Shown: positions 28,643 through 38,402, numbered from the stretch's first letter. The stretch is 44,758 nt of DNA from an unicellular cyanobacterium SU3 (GCA_002172675.1 NETF01000180.1:1-44758); one strand, 5' to 3'. Made by a program: numbers and translations. The notes: generated by a model not told the origin, from the letters alone.

Positions 28643-31600
28643 TTGAATATCCCAAGAAAGCATCCTATTTGTAACTCAAAATTAGATAATTTTCCTGAGC
28701 AAATTCTCAAGTTAGTCGGGGAACGTTTAGATAGTAAGTCAATTTGTGATGATATTGATATGGAAACTCATACCCATGCTCCTTTTTTGAATCTGGTTCC
28801 CCATAGTAATGCTACTCATATTGCTATTAATAATGGAAGTTGGTTTGATCCTAACACTTGGCAAGATGGAATTATTCCTAATGATAATGCTGATGTGGTA
28901 ATTGCCCAAGGAGTAGAGGTTTTCTATGATCAAGAAAGTGATGCCCGAATTCATACCGTTAGAGTGGATGGAAGTCTAGCATTTTCACAAAATACTGATA
29001 CTCAACTTATTGTTGATTATATTGCGGTTTCTAATACAGGAATCTTAGAAATGGGGACAGAGCTTAACCCGATTCAAGCTCAAGCTAATATCATTTTTGC
29101 TCCAGTTGATCCGAATAATCCTGAAATTGATACTAATTGGGATCCTCATCAAATCAGTCGTGGGTTAGTCGCAGGAGATGGAGCTAAAGTTAGTATTTTT
29201 GGAACAGAGAAAACTGCTTACGTTACCCTCACTGATAATCATTTAGCTGGTTCAACAGAACTAACTTTTTCTGAACCTGCTCCTACCAATTGGGAAGTAG
29301 GGGATCAAATTGTTCTCACAGGAACTGAATGGAATAAAAATGGTTCTCATGCAGATAATAGTGTGACTCAAGATGAAGTTTTAACCATTGAATCCATTAA
29401 TGGAAATACCATTACATTTAGCCACAATGATGTTAATGGAAATTCCTTAAGATTTGACCATACTACCCCTGAAGGATTTAATTTAGATATTTATGTAGCT
29501 AATTTAACGAGAAATGTGGTCTTTCAATCCGAAGGTGGCAATGATGTTCCTCCTTCTCAACGGGGACACACCATGTTTATGGACCACGATACAAAGATTT
29601 ATAATGCGGGTTTTTATGGATTAGGACGAACCAATAAAGATGTTATTCTTGATAATCCTCAATTTGATAGTGAAGGTCACTTAATTCCAGGAACGGGAAC
29701 TAATTCAGTAGGCCGTTATCCCATTCATTTTCATGAAATTCTAGAACACCATAATCCTGATATGTCCCATCAGATGGATATGGATACGGCTCAGGTTAAT
29801 GGTAATGCAGTTTGGGGGAGTCCAGGATGGGGGGTTACGGTTCATAGTAGTCGAGTTGATGTTGAAAATAATGCCAGCTTTGATATTCTTGGCGCTCATT
29901 TTGTGACTGAAGATGGAGATGAACAAGCCACATTCCGAGGAAATATTGCTATTAAATCTGCTGGTGCGATTACCGATGCTCCTGCTGATCTTCTGCAACC
30001 TAAAGGACCCAGAGGAGATCAAAAAGATTTTGGGGTTAGAGGTATGGGATTTTGGTTAGAAACCCCTTATTCTGTGGTTAATGGCTTTGAAGATAACATT
30101 GTTACGGGAACAAAAGACTCTGGTATTTTTGTTTACGGACACAATGATGTTCATGCTCAACCTGTTGTTTCTGTTTCCACTCTTCCTCAAGAACTTCAAT
30201 GGATTGCTGGCAACGCTACTGAAATTCAATCTTGGGCAGTCCCTTTAATTAATTTTCGTGGCAACAAAGTTTATAACGCCGAAGGCGGTATTGAGCTTCG
30301 GGGCGTTTCTAGAGATGATTGGGGAAGCGATCCTTTCGGTATGGATCACGAAGAGCAAAGTATTGTAGAAGACTTTACTATTTGGGGAGTACGACGACAT
30401 GGGGTGGATATCCAATATTCCAGTCACATCACAGTTAAAGATAGTCTTATTGTTGGTAATCCAGATAATCCAATTACACGGAACCATGATAAATCTTACC
30501 ATTTAACAACTGACGGAACTGGCATTAATTCAGACAAGAATGCACGCAGTATTGTTATAGAAAATAATCATGTTGAAGGTTTCGAGATTGGTGCTACAAT
30601 CCCCCAAACATCAGCACAAGGTTACAATACTGAAGTTCCTTTCAATCAAAGTCGTTTAATCGGAGGAACTTTTCAAAATAATCTATATAATCTTTATCCT
30701 GCTTCGGGTCGAGTTGACAATCCAGCTTCGGCAGATCCAACTAATCCATTTAACAATAATTCATCCATCACCCCTTATTTTGAAATTGAGGGCAATACAA
30801 TCTTTGAGATTCCCATTGATGATCAAGCTCCAGTAGCCGGTTTTACCACAACACCCTCTGGTGGTTTGGCAGTGGACTTTGATGCCAGTCAATCTTTCGA
30901 TCCTGATTATATTCCTGAATGGACTGATTCGGTGAATCATCCTTATACCGCAGGAGATAATACCATTGCTTCTTTTGCATGGGATTTTGATAGTGATGGG
31001 GTTATTGACGATTTTGGCCGTTATGCAACTTATGTTTATGATACGGCTAGTACCTATTCTGTCAGCCTTACAGTCACTGACCTTCAAGGAAATACAGCAA
31101 CTTTGAAACAGGATATCGATGTTGTGTCTAGTCCTTTTACTAATATTATTAAAAATGGTGATTTCAGTGGGAATAGTCCTGACTTTAAGAAAAACTGGAA
31201 GCCAAGTTTTTACAATTCGTTATCTAACAATACTTGGTATCATCATAAAGATAGTAAATGGGTACAAGATAGGAATAATGGTTGGGTTTCAGTTGATGCT
31301 TCTGGAAAACCGGGATTGATTCATTTGGTCCACGATCAATCTGTCACACGTGGTTTGCAAACTATTAGCTTTGATGCCTCTAATATTGGAGCTAGTAATA
31401 CGTTAGAGTTAGAAGTCTATGGAATTAATGGCATCTTTGACTTAAGTGTTTTTGGTGGTGATCCGTCGCCCAGAACTAACACTATACCCTTTGAAGCGGT
31501 TAAACTGTTAGATACAGGAAATGTTGCTAATAATCAATTTGATTGGACAACATTTGAATGGAAAAACATTGATTTTGGTAGTGGCTATCAAACTATTGCG

Positions 31601-33700
31601 CTACGGTTCATAACGGGAGGAGTCAGCGATGCTGAATTTCAAGCCGTTGATAATGTTTCTATTGGTAACTTATCCACATCTGTCGGCGATTCTAATTCTT
31701 CTCCGATCGCGCTTAACGATACAGCACAAGTCAGTGAAAACGAATCTGTTGTTATTAATGTTCTAGGTAATGATAGCGATCCTGATGGAGACTTTATTTT
31801 TGTTAGCAATATTAGTCAAGCTGATCATGGGAAAATTGTGGATAATGGAGATGGGACTTTAACTTACACACCAAATGCTAATTTTACTGGAAGTGATAGC
31901 TTTGTCTATACTGTTGCTGATTTAAACGGACAGACGGACACAGCTACAGTTAACTTAACAGTTGATGCTGTAGATAATCCTTCTCCTACAGTCACTTTAT
32001 CCTTCAACGATTATGTTATTGAATCCTATGGTGGTAGTCAAGATGTCAAAACAACCACGACGATTGAAGATAATGGCAGTAGTTTAAAGGTAACGGGTAA
32101 TGGCTGGAAAAAAATCGCTATACCTTATGAAGTGACTGCTGATACCGTTTTAGAATTTGACTTTTTCAGTTCTCAAACAGGTGAGATTCACGGTATTGGT
32201 TTTGATAATGATAATAACATTAGTAGTAATTTGACCTTTAAATTGTATGGCACCCAAAGTTGGGGGAATCAAACATTTGATGATTATGAAAAATCAGCAG
32301 GACAGTGGCAACATTACCGTATCGAGGTAGGACAGTTCTATACGGGAAAGATGAATTATCTTACCTTCACTAATGATCACGATGTTTCTAACCCAACAGC
32401 AGAAAGTATTTTTTCTAATCTTCAGGTTTATGAGAATACACCTCTAGATTTGAACAATAATCCTGTTGCTGCTGACGACAATGTAACAACAAATATAAAT
32501 ACCCCAGTTACAATTTCAGCAACTACTTTACTTATCAATGATAGTGATTCTGACGGTGATGTAATTAGTTTAATAGAAGTTAATAATCCTGTTAATGGTA
32601 CTGTTCAATCAGATAGTAATGGGGATGTTATTTTTACTCCTGATACTAATTTTTCAGGAATTGCAACCTTTGATTACACCATTAGTGATACTCAAGGAGG
32701 TTTAGGTACAGCTACAGTTTCAGTGAATGTCAATCAACCTATCTCTTCTAAGACTTTATCCTTCAATGATTACAGTATAGAATCTTACAGTAATCAAGAT
32801 AAAAATCCTGATGTTGTTGTTGAAGATAATGGCAGTAGTTTAAAGGTAACGGGTAATGGCTGGAAAAAAATTGCTATGCCTTATGAAGTGACTGTTAATA
32901 CTGTCGTAGAATTTGACTTTTTCAGTTCTCAACAAGGTGAAATTCACGGCATTGCTTTTGATAATGATAATAATCAAGATACTAACAGCAATAATCTGTT
33001 TAAGTTGTTTGGATCTCAAGGGTTTGGTAATCAAACTTTTAATGATTATCAAGACTCAGTAGGACAATGGAAACACTACCGTATCGAAGTAGGACAGTTC
33101 TATACAGGAGCAATGAATGAGCTTGTCTTTGTCAATGATCATGATGTCTCTAACCCAACAGCAGAAAGTATTTTTTCTAATATTCAAGTCTATGAAAAAA
33201 CGACTTCTACTAATAACTCTGTCCCTTTAGATTCTCAAATTTCAGCTACTATTACCACGTCTCATGATCCCGTTACAGAAATCACAACCATTACCGGAAC
33301 CGAAGGCGATGATATTATTGATGGGACTAGCACAGATGACTTGATCGATGGTAACGCTGGCAATGATATTTTGACCGGTAGCACAGGTGACGATACTTTA
33401 AGTGGTGGTAGTGGCAACGACGTACTAACTGGTGGTTCTGGTAACGATATTCTCAGTGGGGGTAGTGGTGGCGATATCTTTAACTTTAGTGCCAATGAGG
33501 GACGCGATCGGATTGAGGACTTCGAGTCAGGGGATAAAATTCGCCTCCAAAATATTGATTCTCAGTCTCTTGGGTTAATTGAACAAAATGGCAACACGTT
33601 CCTTGACTTGGGTAATAATCAAGGAATTGAGTTACCGGGTATCTTGCCTGATGCACTGAACATCAACATCTTATCCAATGTAATTGAGTTAGTTCTATAA
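28643..33700 (+). CDS. Giant extracellular G8/PKD/cadherin-like/RTX protein
   Basis: The 1685-residue protein has no signal peptide. Domain order (approximate): G8 domain 53-196 (THIAINNGSWFDPNTWQDG), right-handed beta-helix 290-690, PKD 726-829 (ASFAWDFDSDGVIDDFG, YVYDTASTYSVSLTVTD), a beta-sandwich-like region 831-1015, cadherin-like 1019-1108 (NDSDPDGD), unnamed domain 1118-1267 (LSFNDYVIESY), cadherin-like 1273-1364, second copy of the unnamed domain 1370-1520, RTX Ca2+ repeats about 1550-1620 (GGSGNDVLTGGSGND) and a type I secretion-like C-terminus. G8 proteins include hyaluronan-binding or -degrading enzymes in animals; a glycan-acting or adhesive role is inferred. The start is uncertain: TTG at 28643 or ATG at 28760 (residue 40), neither with a good ribosome binding site. 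Confidence 0.85.
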   Translation: MNIPRKHPICNSKLDNFPEQILKLVGERLDSKSICDDIDMETHTHAPFLNLVPHSNATHIAINNGSWFDPNTWQDGIIPNDNADVVIAQGVEVFYDQESDARIHTVRVDGSLAFSQNTDTQLIVDYIAVSNTGILEMGTELNPIQAQANIIFAPVDPNNPEIDTNWDPHQISRGLVAGDGAKVSIFGTEKTAYVTLTDNHLAGSTELTFSEPAPTNWEVGDQIVLTGTEWNKNGSHADNSVTQDEVLTIESINGNTITFSHNDVNGNSLRFDHTTPEGFNLDIYVANLTRNVVFQSEGGNDVPPSQRGHTMFMDHDTKIYNAGFYGLGRTNKDVILDNPQFDSEGHLIPGTGTNSVGRYPIHFHEILEHHNPDMSHQMDMDTAQVNGNAVWGSPGWGVTVHSSRVDVENNASFDILGAHFVTEDGDEQATFRGNIAIKSAGAITDAPADLLQPKGPRGDQKDFGVRGMGFWLETPYSVVNGFEDNIVTGTKDSGIFVYGHNDVHAQPVVSVSTLPQELQWIAGNATEIQSWAVPLINFRGNKVYNAEGGIELRGVSRDDWGSDPFGMDHEEQSIVEDFTIWGVRRHGVDIQYSSHITVKDSLIVGNPDNPITRNHDKSYHLTTDGTGINSDKNARSIVIENNHVEGFEIGATIPQTSAQGYNTEVPFNQSRLIGGTFQNNLYNLYPASGRVDNPASADPTNPFNNNSSITPYFEIEGNTIFEIPIDDQAPVAGFTTTPSGGLAVDFDASQSFDPDYIPEWTDSVNHPYTAGDNTIASFAWDFDSDGVIDDFGRYATYVYDTASTYSVSLTVTDLQGNTATLKQDIDVVSSPFTNIIKNGDFSGNSPDFKKNWKPSFYNSLSNNTWYHHKDSKWVQDRNNGWVSVDASGKPGLIHLVHDQSVTRGLQTISFDASNIGASNTLELEVYGINGIFDLSVFGGDPSPRTNTIPFEAVKLLDTGNVANNQFDWTTFEWKNIDFGSGYQTIALRFITGGVSDAEFQAVDNVSIGNLSTSVGDSNSSPIALNDTAQVSENESVVINVLGNDSDPDGDFIFVSNISQADHGKIVDNGDGTLTYTPNANFTGSDSFVYTVADLNGQTDTATVNLTVDAVDNPSPTVTLSFNDYVIESYGGSQDVKTTTTIEDNGSSLKVTGNGWKKIAIPYEVTADTVLEFDFFSSQTGEIHGIGFDNDNNISSNLTFKLYGTQSWGNQTFDDYEKSAGQWQHYRIEVGQFYTGKMNYLTFTNDHDVSNPTAESIFSNLQVYENTPLDLNNNPVAADDNVTTNINTPVTISATTLLINDSDSDGDVISLIEVNNPVNGTVQSDSNGDVIFTPDTNFSGIATFDYTISDTQGGLGTATVSVNVNQPISSKTLSFNDYSIESYSNQDKNPDVVVEDNGSSLKVTGNGWKKIAMPYEVTVNTVVEFDFFSSQQGEIHGIAFDNDNNQDTNSNNLFKLFGSQGFGNQTFNDYQDSVGQWKHYRIEVGQFYTGAMNELVFVNDHDVSNPTAESIFSNIQVYEKTTSTNNSVPLDSQISATITTSHDPVTEITTITGTEGDDIIDGTSTDDLIDGNAGNDILTGSTGDDTLSGGSGNDVLTGGSGNDILSGGSGGDIFNFSANEGRDRIEDFESGDKIRLQNIDSQSLGLIEQNGNTFLDLGNNQGIELPGILPDALNINILSNVIELVL
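32064..32115 (+). repeat. Intragenic 52-bp direct repeat, copy 1
   Basis: Identical by eye to 32820-32871. The offset is 756 bases, which is 252 codons, so the repeat keeps frame. It encodes the EDNGSSLKVTGNGWKKI core of the duplicated unnamed domain. Confidence 0.85.
32820..32871 (+). repeat. Intragenic 52-bp direct repeat, copy 2
   Basis: Second copy of the 52-base identical block; similarity continues at lower level to about 33195 (matching about 32440 in the first copy). Confidence 0.85.
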
Positions 33701-33710
33701 GTTCATTGTG

Positions 33711-33753
33711 TATGGCGATCATTATGATCAAAAGCCAATTAAAGATCGCCATA
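33711..33753. terminator. Bidirectional terminator between convergent genes
   Basis: TATGGCGATC (33711-33720) pairs perfectly with GATCGCCATA (33744-33753) between the ends of the G8 gene (+) and the PIN/TRAM gene (-). The T-rich tail is weak on both sides. Confidence 0.6.
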
Positions 33754-33758
33754 CTATC

Positions 33759-34841
33759 TTATGATGAAGCAATAACCGATTGAGGTTTAGCAAAAATCAT
33801 TCGACCAGCAGAGGTTTGTAAGGCAGAAGTCACCACAACGCTTAATTCTTCTCCGATGTACTCTTTGCCTTCTTCTACCACTACCATGGTTCCATCTTCT
33901 AGATACCCGACTCCTTGGGTGGGTTCTTTCCCTAGCTTGAGAATTTTTAGGTCTATGGTGTCCCCAGGTAAATAAATAGGACGAATGGCCTGAGCAATAT
34001 CATTGACATTGAGAATGGTCACTTTTTGCAAGTTCGCCACTTTACTCAAGTTATAGTCATTGGTCAAAAGGGTTCCGTTGATTTCTTGAGCCAGATGAAC
34101 TAACTTAGCATCAACCGTCGCAATGTCTTCATAATCAGCAGAATGAATCAGAATACGTTTAGGAAAAGATTCTTGCATTCTATTTAAGATATCTAACCCC
34201 CGTCTTCCCCTGACTCGTTTTTGATCGTTACTACCATCAGCTAATTGCTGTAATTCTTGTAAAACGAACTGAGGGATCAAAATTTGTCCTTCAATAAACC
34301 CCGTATGGAGCAATTGTTCAATACGACCATCAATGATGCAACTGGTATCAACAACTTTGGTTGAGGCCGCTTGTAGGGTTCCTTCAGCTACTAAGAGGGT
34401 TTCAATACTATTGGGGTTGATGAGTCGCAAGAAAGTGCGGCCATGGGTATCAGCTAAACTAACCCCCATAAAGGAAAACACCACACTCCCTAAAATCGCT
34501 GTCATCGGTTTAATAAAGGCCAACTCCTTGGGGATAGGAAGCAGAAAAATGGGGGCTAACATCAGATTAGCAATTAGTAAACCAATCACTAGCCCGACGG
34601 CTCTGGTTAAAATAACTTCAATGGGTGTAGTGCTAATACGAGTTTCTAAACGCCTGTAAGTCGTTTGGGCGACCAATCCGAACGCCAAGCCCAAAATTGA
34701 CGTAAAACCTGCTGCTAACCACCGTAAAGCGTCAATATTGGAGATTTGTTCTTGGACTTCAAAGGGAAGCAAATCAACACTATCGAAGCCGACTCCGGCC
34801 GCTGCTAGGATAAATATGAGAATAATAATGGCATCAATCAT
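33759..34841 (-). CDS. PIN/TRAM-domain membrane protein
   Basis: The 360-residue protein has four N-terminal hydrophobic segments (about 2-18, 42-60, 82-108, 112-132). A PIN nuclease-like domain (about 163-290) follows, with VVDTSCIIDGR, LQELQQLAD, GRRGLDIL and LTNDYNLSKVA, whose Asp residues match PIN metal ligands. A C-terminal TRAM domain (about 292-350, GEELSVVVTSALQTSAGRMIFAKP) probably binds RNA. It resembles Bacillus YacL. The target is unknown. Confidence 0.9.
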   Translation of the reverse strand: MIDAIIILIFILAAAGVGFDSVDLLPFEVQEQISNIDALRWLAAGFTSILGLAFGLVAQTTYRRLETRISTTPIEVILTRAVGLVIGLLIANLMLAPIFLLPIPKELAFIKPMTAILGSVVFSFMGVSLADTHGRTFLRLINPNSIETLLVAEGTLQAASTKVVDTSCIIDGRIEQLLHTGFIEGQILIPQFVLQELQQLADGSNDQKRVRGRRGLDILNRMQESFPKRILIHSADYEDIATVDAKLVHLAQEINGTLLTNDYNLSKVANLQKVTILNVNDIAQAIRPIYLPGDTIDLKILKLGKEPTQGVGYLEDGTMVVVEEGKEYIGEELSVVVTSALQTSAGRMIFAKPQSVIASS

Positions 34842-35034
34842 AGTTTTGATCTTAATCTATAATTTTGGTAGTTGAGAAGAAAAAATTACAAGATTTTTCT
34901 ACCTGATTCAGATTATTTTATCTATTATATCCCTCTCGTCTAACCCATTCTTGTTGATTCTTAATTTATTGTTGACCATATTACTCTAATTTGCTCAGTA
35001 GTCTATCGAAAAATAGTATAACTTTTAAGAATCT

Positions 35035-36273
35035 ATGGAAATTCTCACCCCTGTTTCAGCCTATCTTCATATTCCTTTTTGTCGTCGTCGTTGTTACTAT
35101 TGTGATTTCCCTATCTCTGTTTTAGGAGATAAAACGGATACTAATCAATCGGGTTCAATTGCAGAATATATTGAGTTTTTATGTGAAGAAATCAAAATTA
35201 CTCCTACTTGTCATCTATCTTTAGAAACAATTTTTTTCGGGGGAGGAACTCCCTCTCTATTACCTCCTCGTTATTTGGAAAAAATTTTGCTTACTTTGGA
35301 TGAACATTTCGGAATTCATTCAGATGCAGAAATCTCTATAGAAATGGATCCAGGAACATTTACTTTAGAACAATTATATGATTACAAAACTTTAGGGGTG
35401 AATCGTTTTAGTATAGGCATTCAATCTTTTAATGATGAATTATTAGAAAAATGTGGTCGGTTTCATCGATATTCGGATATTGAAAGGGCTATTAATTTTA
35501 TTCATCAAAATAATATTAAAAATTTTAGTATAGACTTAATATCTGGACTTCCCTATCAAAGTGTAGAAAGTTGGAAAAATTCCTTAGACCAAGCAATTAA
35601 AATTAACCCAACTCATATATCTTGTTATGATTTAGTATTAGAACCTGTGACCGCTTTTGGTAAACAATATAAGCCTGGTAAGTTTCCGTTACCGAATGAT
35701 GAAGATACTTCCAAGATGTATAAAATAACTCAGCAAAAATTAACGCAAGCAGGGTATGAACATTATGAAATTTCTAATTATGCCAAATCAGGTTATCAGT
35801 GTCGACATAACCTTGTTTATTGGGAAAATAAACCTTATTATGGCTTCGGAATGGGAGCAGCAAGTTATAACAATAATAAAAGATGTACTCGTCCCAAAAC
35901 TCGAAAAAGTTACTATGAATGGGTCAATCAATTAAAACAATCAGGTTATAATATTTCTTTTCCTAATTTAACCAGAATTGATATTTTACTAGAAACTTTA
36001 ATGTTAGGATTGAGACTAAAAAAAGGTGTTTATTTATCGAAAATTACTCAAGAATTTGATCAAAAGGTAATTGAAACAATTTATCAAACTTTAGTTCCTT
36101 ATTATCAAGTAGGATTAGTACACTTTAAAAATATAAATGATAATTTTATCACAGAGCTAAATGATAATACTTGGCAAAGTATCTATAGGATAATATTAAG
36201 TGATCCTGATGGTTTTTTATTGTCGAATACTATTTTAGCATCTTTATTTGATAAACTAGATTCTACAGCTTAA
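35035..36273 (+). CDS. hemW: Radical SAM protein HemW
   Basis: The 412-residue HemN/HemW-family protein has a cluster motif C16-x3-C20-x2-C23 (CRRRCYYCDF), GGGTPSLL, EMDPGTF, GVNRFSIGIQSF and YEISNYAKSGYQCRHNLVYW. HemW proteins bind heme and are regarded as heme chaperones rather than coproporphyrinogen dehydrogenases. The early YLHIPFC and the short N-terminus fit HemW and not true HemN. Gene ends are free: PIN/TRAM is divergent, and a flavin reductase-like gene follows after 137 bases. Confidence 0.9.
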   Translation: MEILTPVSAYLHIPFCRRRCYYCDFPISVLGDKTDTNQSGSIAEYIEFLCEEIKITPTCHLSLETIFFGGGTPSLLPPRYLEKILLTLDEHFGIHSDAEISIEMDPGTFTLEQLYDYKTLGVNRFSIGIQSFNDELLEKCGRFHRYSDIERAINFIHQNNIKNFSIDLISGLPYQSVESWKNSLDQAIKINPTHISCYDLVLEPVTAFGKQYKPGKFPLPNDEDTSKMYKITQQKLTQAGYEHYEISNYAKSGYQCRHNLVYWENKPYYGFGMGAASYNNNKRCTRPKTRKSYYEWVNQLKQSGYNISFPNLTRIDILLETLMLGLRLKKGVYLSKITQEFDQKVIETIYQTLVPYYQVGLVHFKNINDNFITELNDNTWQSIYRIILSDPDGFLLSNTILASLFDKLDSTA

Positions 36274-36410
36274 CTAAAAATAGAAAAAATATCAATCAGT
36301 GCAATTAGATCATTTTTTTGATATTATAGAAAATATGATTATTTTCTTACTATCAAAAAATGAGTAGAAAATATGTTCTAAAAACAGAATAAATTAGGAG
36401 GAAAATTACT

Positions 36411-36893
36411 TTGTTAGACGAAAAAGCGAAAAAAACAATGCTGAGAAAAATTCCCCACGGACTTTATATTTGCGGGGTTAAAGATGGAGAAAATCTAAAT
36501 GGTTTTACCGTGAGTTGGTTAATGCAGAGTTCCTTTGAACCGCCTTTAGTGGTTAACTGTGTCAAAAAAGATTCTGGTTCCCATGAAATGCTCAAAAAAA
36601 ATGGCGTTTTCTCCATTAGTTTCTTAGAAGAGGGCCAAAAAGACTTAGCCGCTAAATTTTTTAAACCTCAAAGTCGTGTCGGTAATAAATTTGAAGATGT
36701 AGAATTTTATGAAGGAGAAAAAACAGGATGTCCTATCATAAAAGATTCTTTAGGCTATGTAGAATGTCAAGTGGTAGGATCAGTCGAAAAAGGAGATCAT
36801 ACTGTTTATGTTGGGGAAGTGATTAGCGCAGGAATGCACCGAGAAGGCAAGGCTTTGAACTTAGAAAGTACAGGGTGGCAATACGGTGGATAG
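36411..36893 (+). CDS. Flavin reductase-like FMN-binding protein
   Basis: The 160-residue protein of the flavin reductase-like domain family opens MLRKIPHGLYICGVKDGENLNGFTVSWLMQSSFEPPLVVNCVKKDSG, the FMN-binding half-barrel pattern, and contains HTVYVGEVISA. It resembles the C-terminal flavin reductase module of cyanobacterial flavodiiron proteins but stands alone. The start is a TTG, well supported by AGGAGG at 36396-36401, nine bases upstream. Its electron donor and partner are unknown. Confidence 0.85.
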   Translation: MLDEKAKKTMLRKIPHGLYICGVKDGENLNGFTVSWLMQSSFEPPLVVNCVKKDSGSHEMLKKNGVFSISFLEEGQKDLAAKFFKPQSRVGNKFEDVEFYEGEKTGCPIIKDSLGYVECQVVGSVEKGDHTVYVGEVISAGMHREGKALNLESTGWQYGG

Positions 36894-36962
36894 TGCCATA
36901 GAAAATTGAAAATTACAACATAGAAATTACAAGTTACCAATTCGTAGAAAATAAAAGTAACC

Positions 36963-37313
36963 ATGCCATTAATTCAAGTAAAAACATCAGTTTCAGAACC
37001 AGAATCAAGCGTTATTGAATCTTTACTGACAACTTTATCAGCTAAATTAGCACAACATTTAGGTAAACCCGAATCCTATGTTATGACTTCTTTTGACTCA
37101 GATATTAAGATGACTTTTTCAGGAAGTTTTGACCCAGTTTGTTACTTAGAAGTTAAAAGTGTCGGTAATATGAGTCCTTCACAAACTAAAGCTATGAGTG
37201 ATGATTTTTGTCAAGTCGTTGAAGATAAATTAGGGGTTGACAAAAATCGGATTTATATTGAATTTGCCGATGCTAAAGGTAGTATGTGGGGATGGAATAG
37301 TAAGACATTTTAG
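36963..37313 (+). CDS. Phenylpyruvate tautomerase/MIF-related protein
   Basis: The 116-residue member of the tautomerase superfamily has an N-terminal Met-Pro (MPLIQVKTSV); Pro becomes the catalytic residue after Met removal. GKPESYVMTSF, the SVGNMSPSQTK loop and RIYIEFADAKGSMWGWN are typical of MIF-like proteins, which form trimers. Its physiological substrate in bacteria is unclear. It follows the flavin reductase-like gene after 69 bases on the same strand. Confidence 0.92.
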   Translation: MPLIQVKTSVSEPESSVIESLLTTLSAKLAQHLGKPESYVMTSFDSDIKMTFSGSFDPVCYLEVKSVGNMSPSQTKAMSDDFCQVVEDKLGVDKNRIYIEFADAKGSMWGWNSKTF

Positions 37314-37336
37314 TTAGTTTTTCCTCTATAATTTTA

Positions 37337-37360
37337 GGGTTGGGTTTTATTGCTCAACCC
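37337..37360. terminator. Weak hairpin between convergent genes
   Basis: GGGTTG (37337-37342) pairs with CAACCC (37355-37360) between the tautomerase and accD ends. A clear T-run is missing. Confidence 0.35.
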
Positions 37361-37411
37361 AAGAATATTGATAACTGCTACTATCAGATGGTATTAGTTC
37401 AATCCGAATAT

Positions 37412-38365
37412 TTATTCTTCCTTTCCATCCATTTTTAAAGCAATTTCTTCTGAATGATGATGGTGATGCTTTTCACGGACATTCAGCGGTGGTAAAACAG
37501 GGAAAAAAGGCTGATGAATACTGATTAATTGAGCAAGGGTTTTTTTCAGTTGAGTCCGAGAAACGATCGCATCAACAAAGCCATGTTTTAACAAATATTC
37601 TGAGGTTTGGAAGCCATCCGGTAACTTTTCCCTTAACGTTTGCTCAATAACCCGTCGTCCAGCAAAACCAATAGTAGCCTTGGGTTCAGCAATAATTAAA
37701 TCCCCTAACATGGCAAAACTAGCGGTGACTCCCCCAGTAGTAGGATGAGTTAAGACAGGAATATACAGTAATTTAGCGTTGCGATGATGTTCTAAGGCTC
37801 CAGAAATTTTAGCCATTTGCATTAAGCTTAACATTCCCTCTTGCATCCTCGCCCCACCAGAAGCGCAAACAACGACCACCGGCAACCGTTCTTGTGTGGC
37901 GTGTTCAATGAGACGACAGATTTTTTCTCCTACCACAGACCCCATACTTCCCCCCATAAAGCGGAAGTCCATGACACCGAGGGCTAAAGGAAGACCATCA
38001 ATTAATCCCGTTCCTGTTTGTACTGCATCAACTAACCCAGTTTTGTCTTGAGTATCCTTAATGCGATCGCTGTAGGGTTTGCGATCACAGAATTTGAGGG
38101 GATCGGTGGGGGTCAGATGTTCATTTAGGGGTTTCCAGGTATTCTTATCAATTAACTGAGCAATGCGTTCTGAACTTTCGACACGAAAATGATGGCCACA
38201 TTCGGTACAAACCAATTGATTGGCTTGGAGGTCTTTCGTATAGGTTAAGGCCGTACAAGCTTCGCATTTCGTCCATAAACCGTCAGCAATTTCTCGTTCT
38301 TTCTGTTGTTGTTGAATGGGAGGTTCTGACTTTTCTTGTTTAGCAAACCAATCAAATATAGACAT
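37412..38365 (-). CDS. accD: Acetyl-CoA carboxylase carboxyltransferase beta subunit
   Basis: Beta half of the carboxyltransferase that with AccA moves CO2 from biotin to acetyl-CoA, the first step of fatty acid synthesis. The 317 residues have a zinc ribbon (CEAC...CTECGHHF), then the crotonase-fold core with [45 protein letters not shown] and the oxyanion region [12 protein letters not shown]. Unusually, the C-terminal tail has a natural KHHHHHSEE His run. It is convergent with the tautomerase gene. Confidence 0.97.
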   Translation of the reverse strand: MSIFDWFAKQEKSEPPIQQQQKEREIADGLWTKCEACTALTYTKDLQANQLVCTECGHHFRVESSERIAQLIDKNTWKPLNEHLTPTDPLKFCDRKPYSDRIKDTQDKTGLVDAVQTGTGLIDGLPLALGVMDFRFMGGSMGSVVGEKICRLIEHATQERLPVVVVCASGGARMQEGMLSLMQMAKISGALEHHRNAKLLYIPVLTHPTTGGVTASFAMLGDLIIAEPKATIGFAGRRVIEQTLREKLPDGFQTSEYLLKHGFVDAIVSRTQLKKTLAQLISIHQPFFPVLPPLNVREKHHHHHSEEIALKMDGKEE

Positions 38366-38402
38366 AGATTAGAATATAAGATTAATGATTAATTATTCTA
38401 TT

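Noticed and set aside
33290-33530. Short tandem-like DNA repeats, CRISPR-like at first glance
   Set aside because: They encode GGSGND-type RTX nonapeptides in frame within the giant protein; there are no spacers.
35035-36273. HemN (oxygen-independent coproporphyrinogen dehydrogenase)
   Set aside because: The short N-terminus and the CxxxCxxCDF pattern fit HemW, not the longer HemN.
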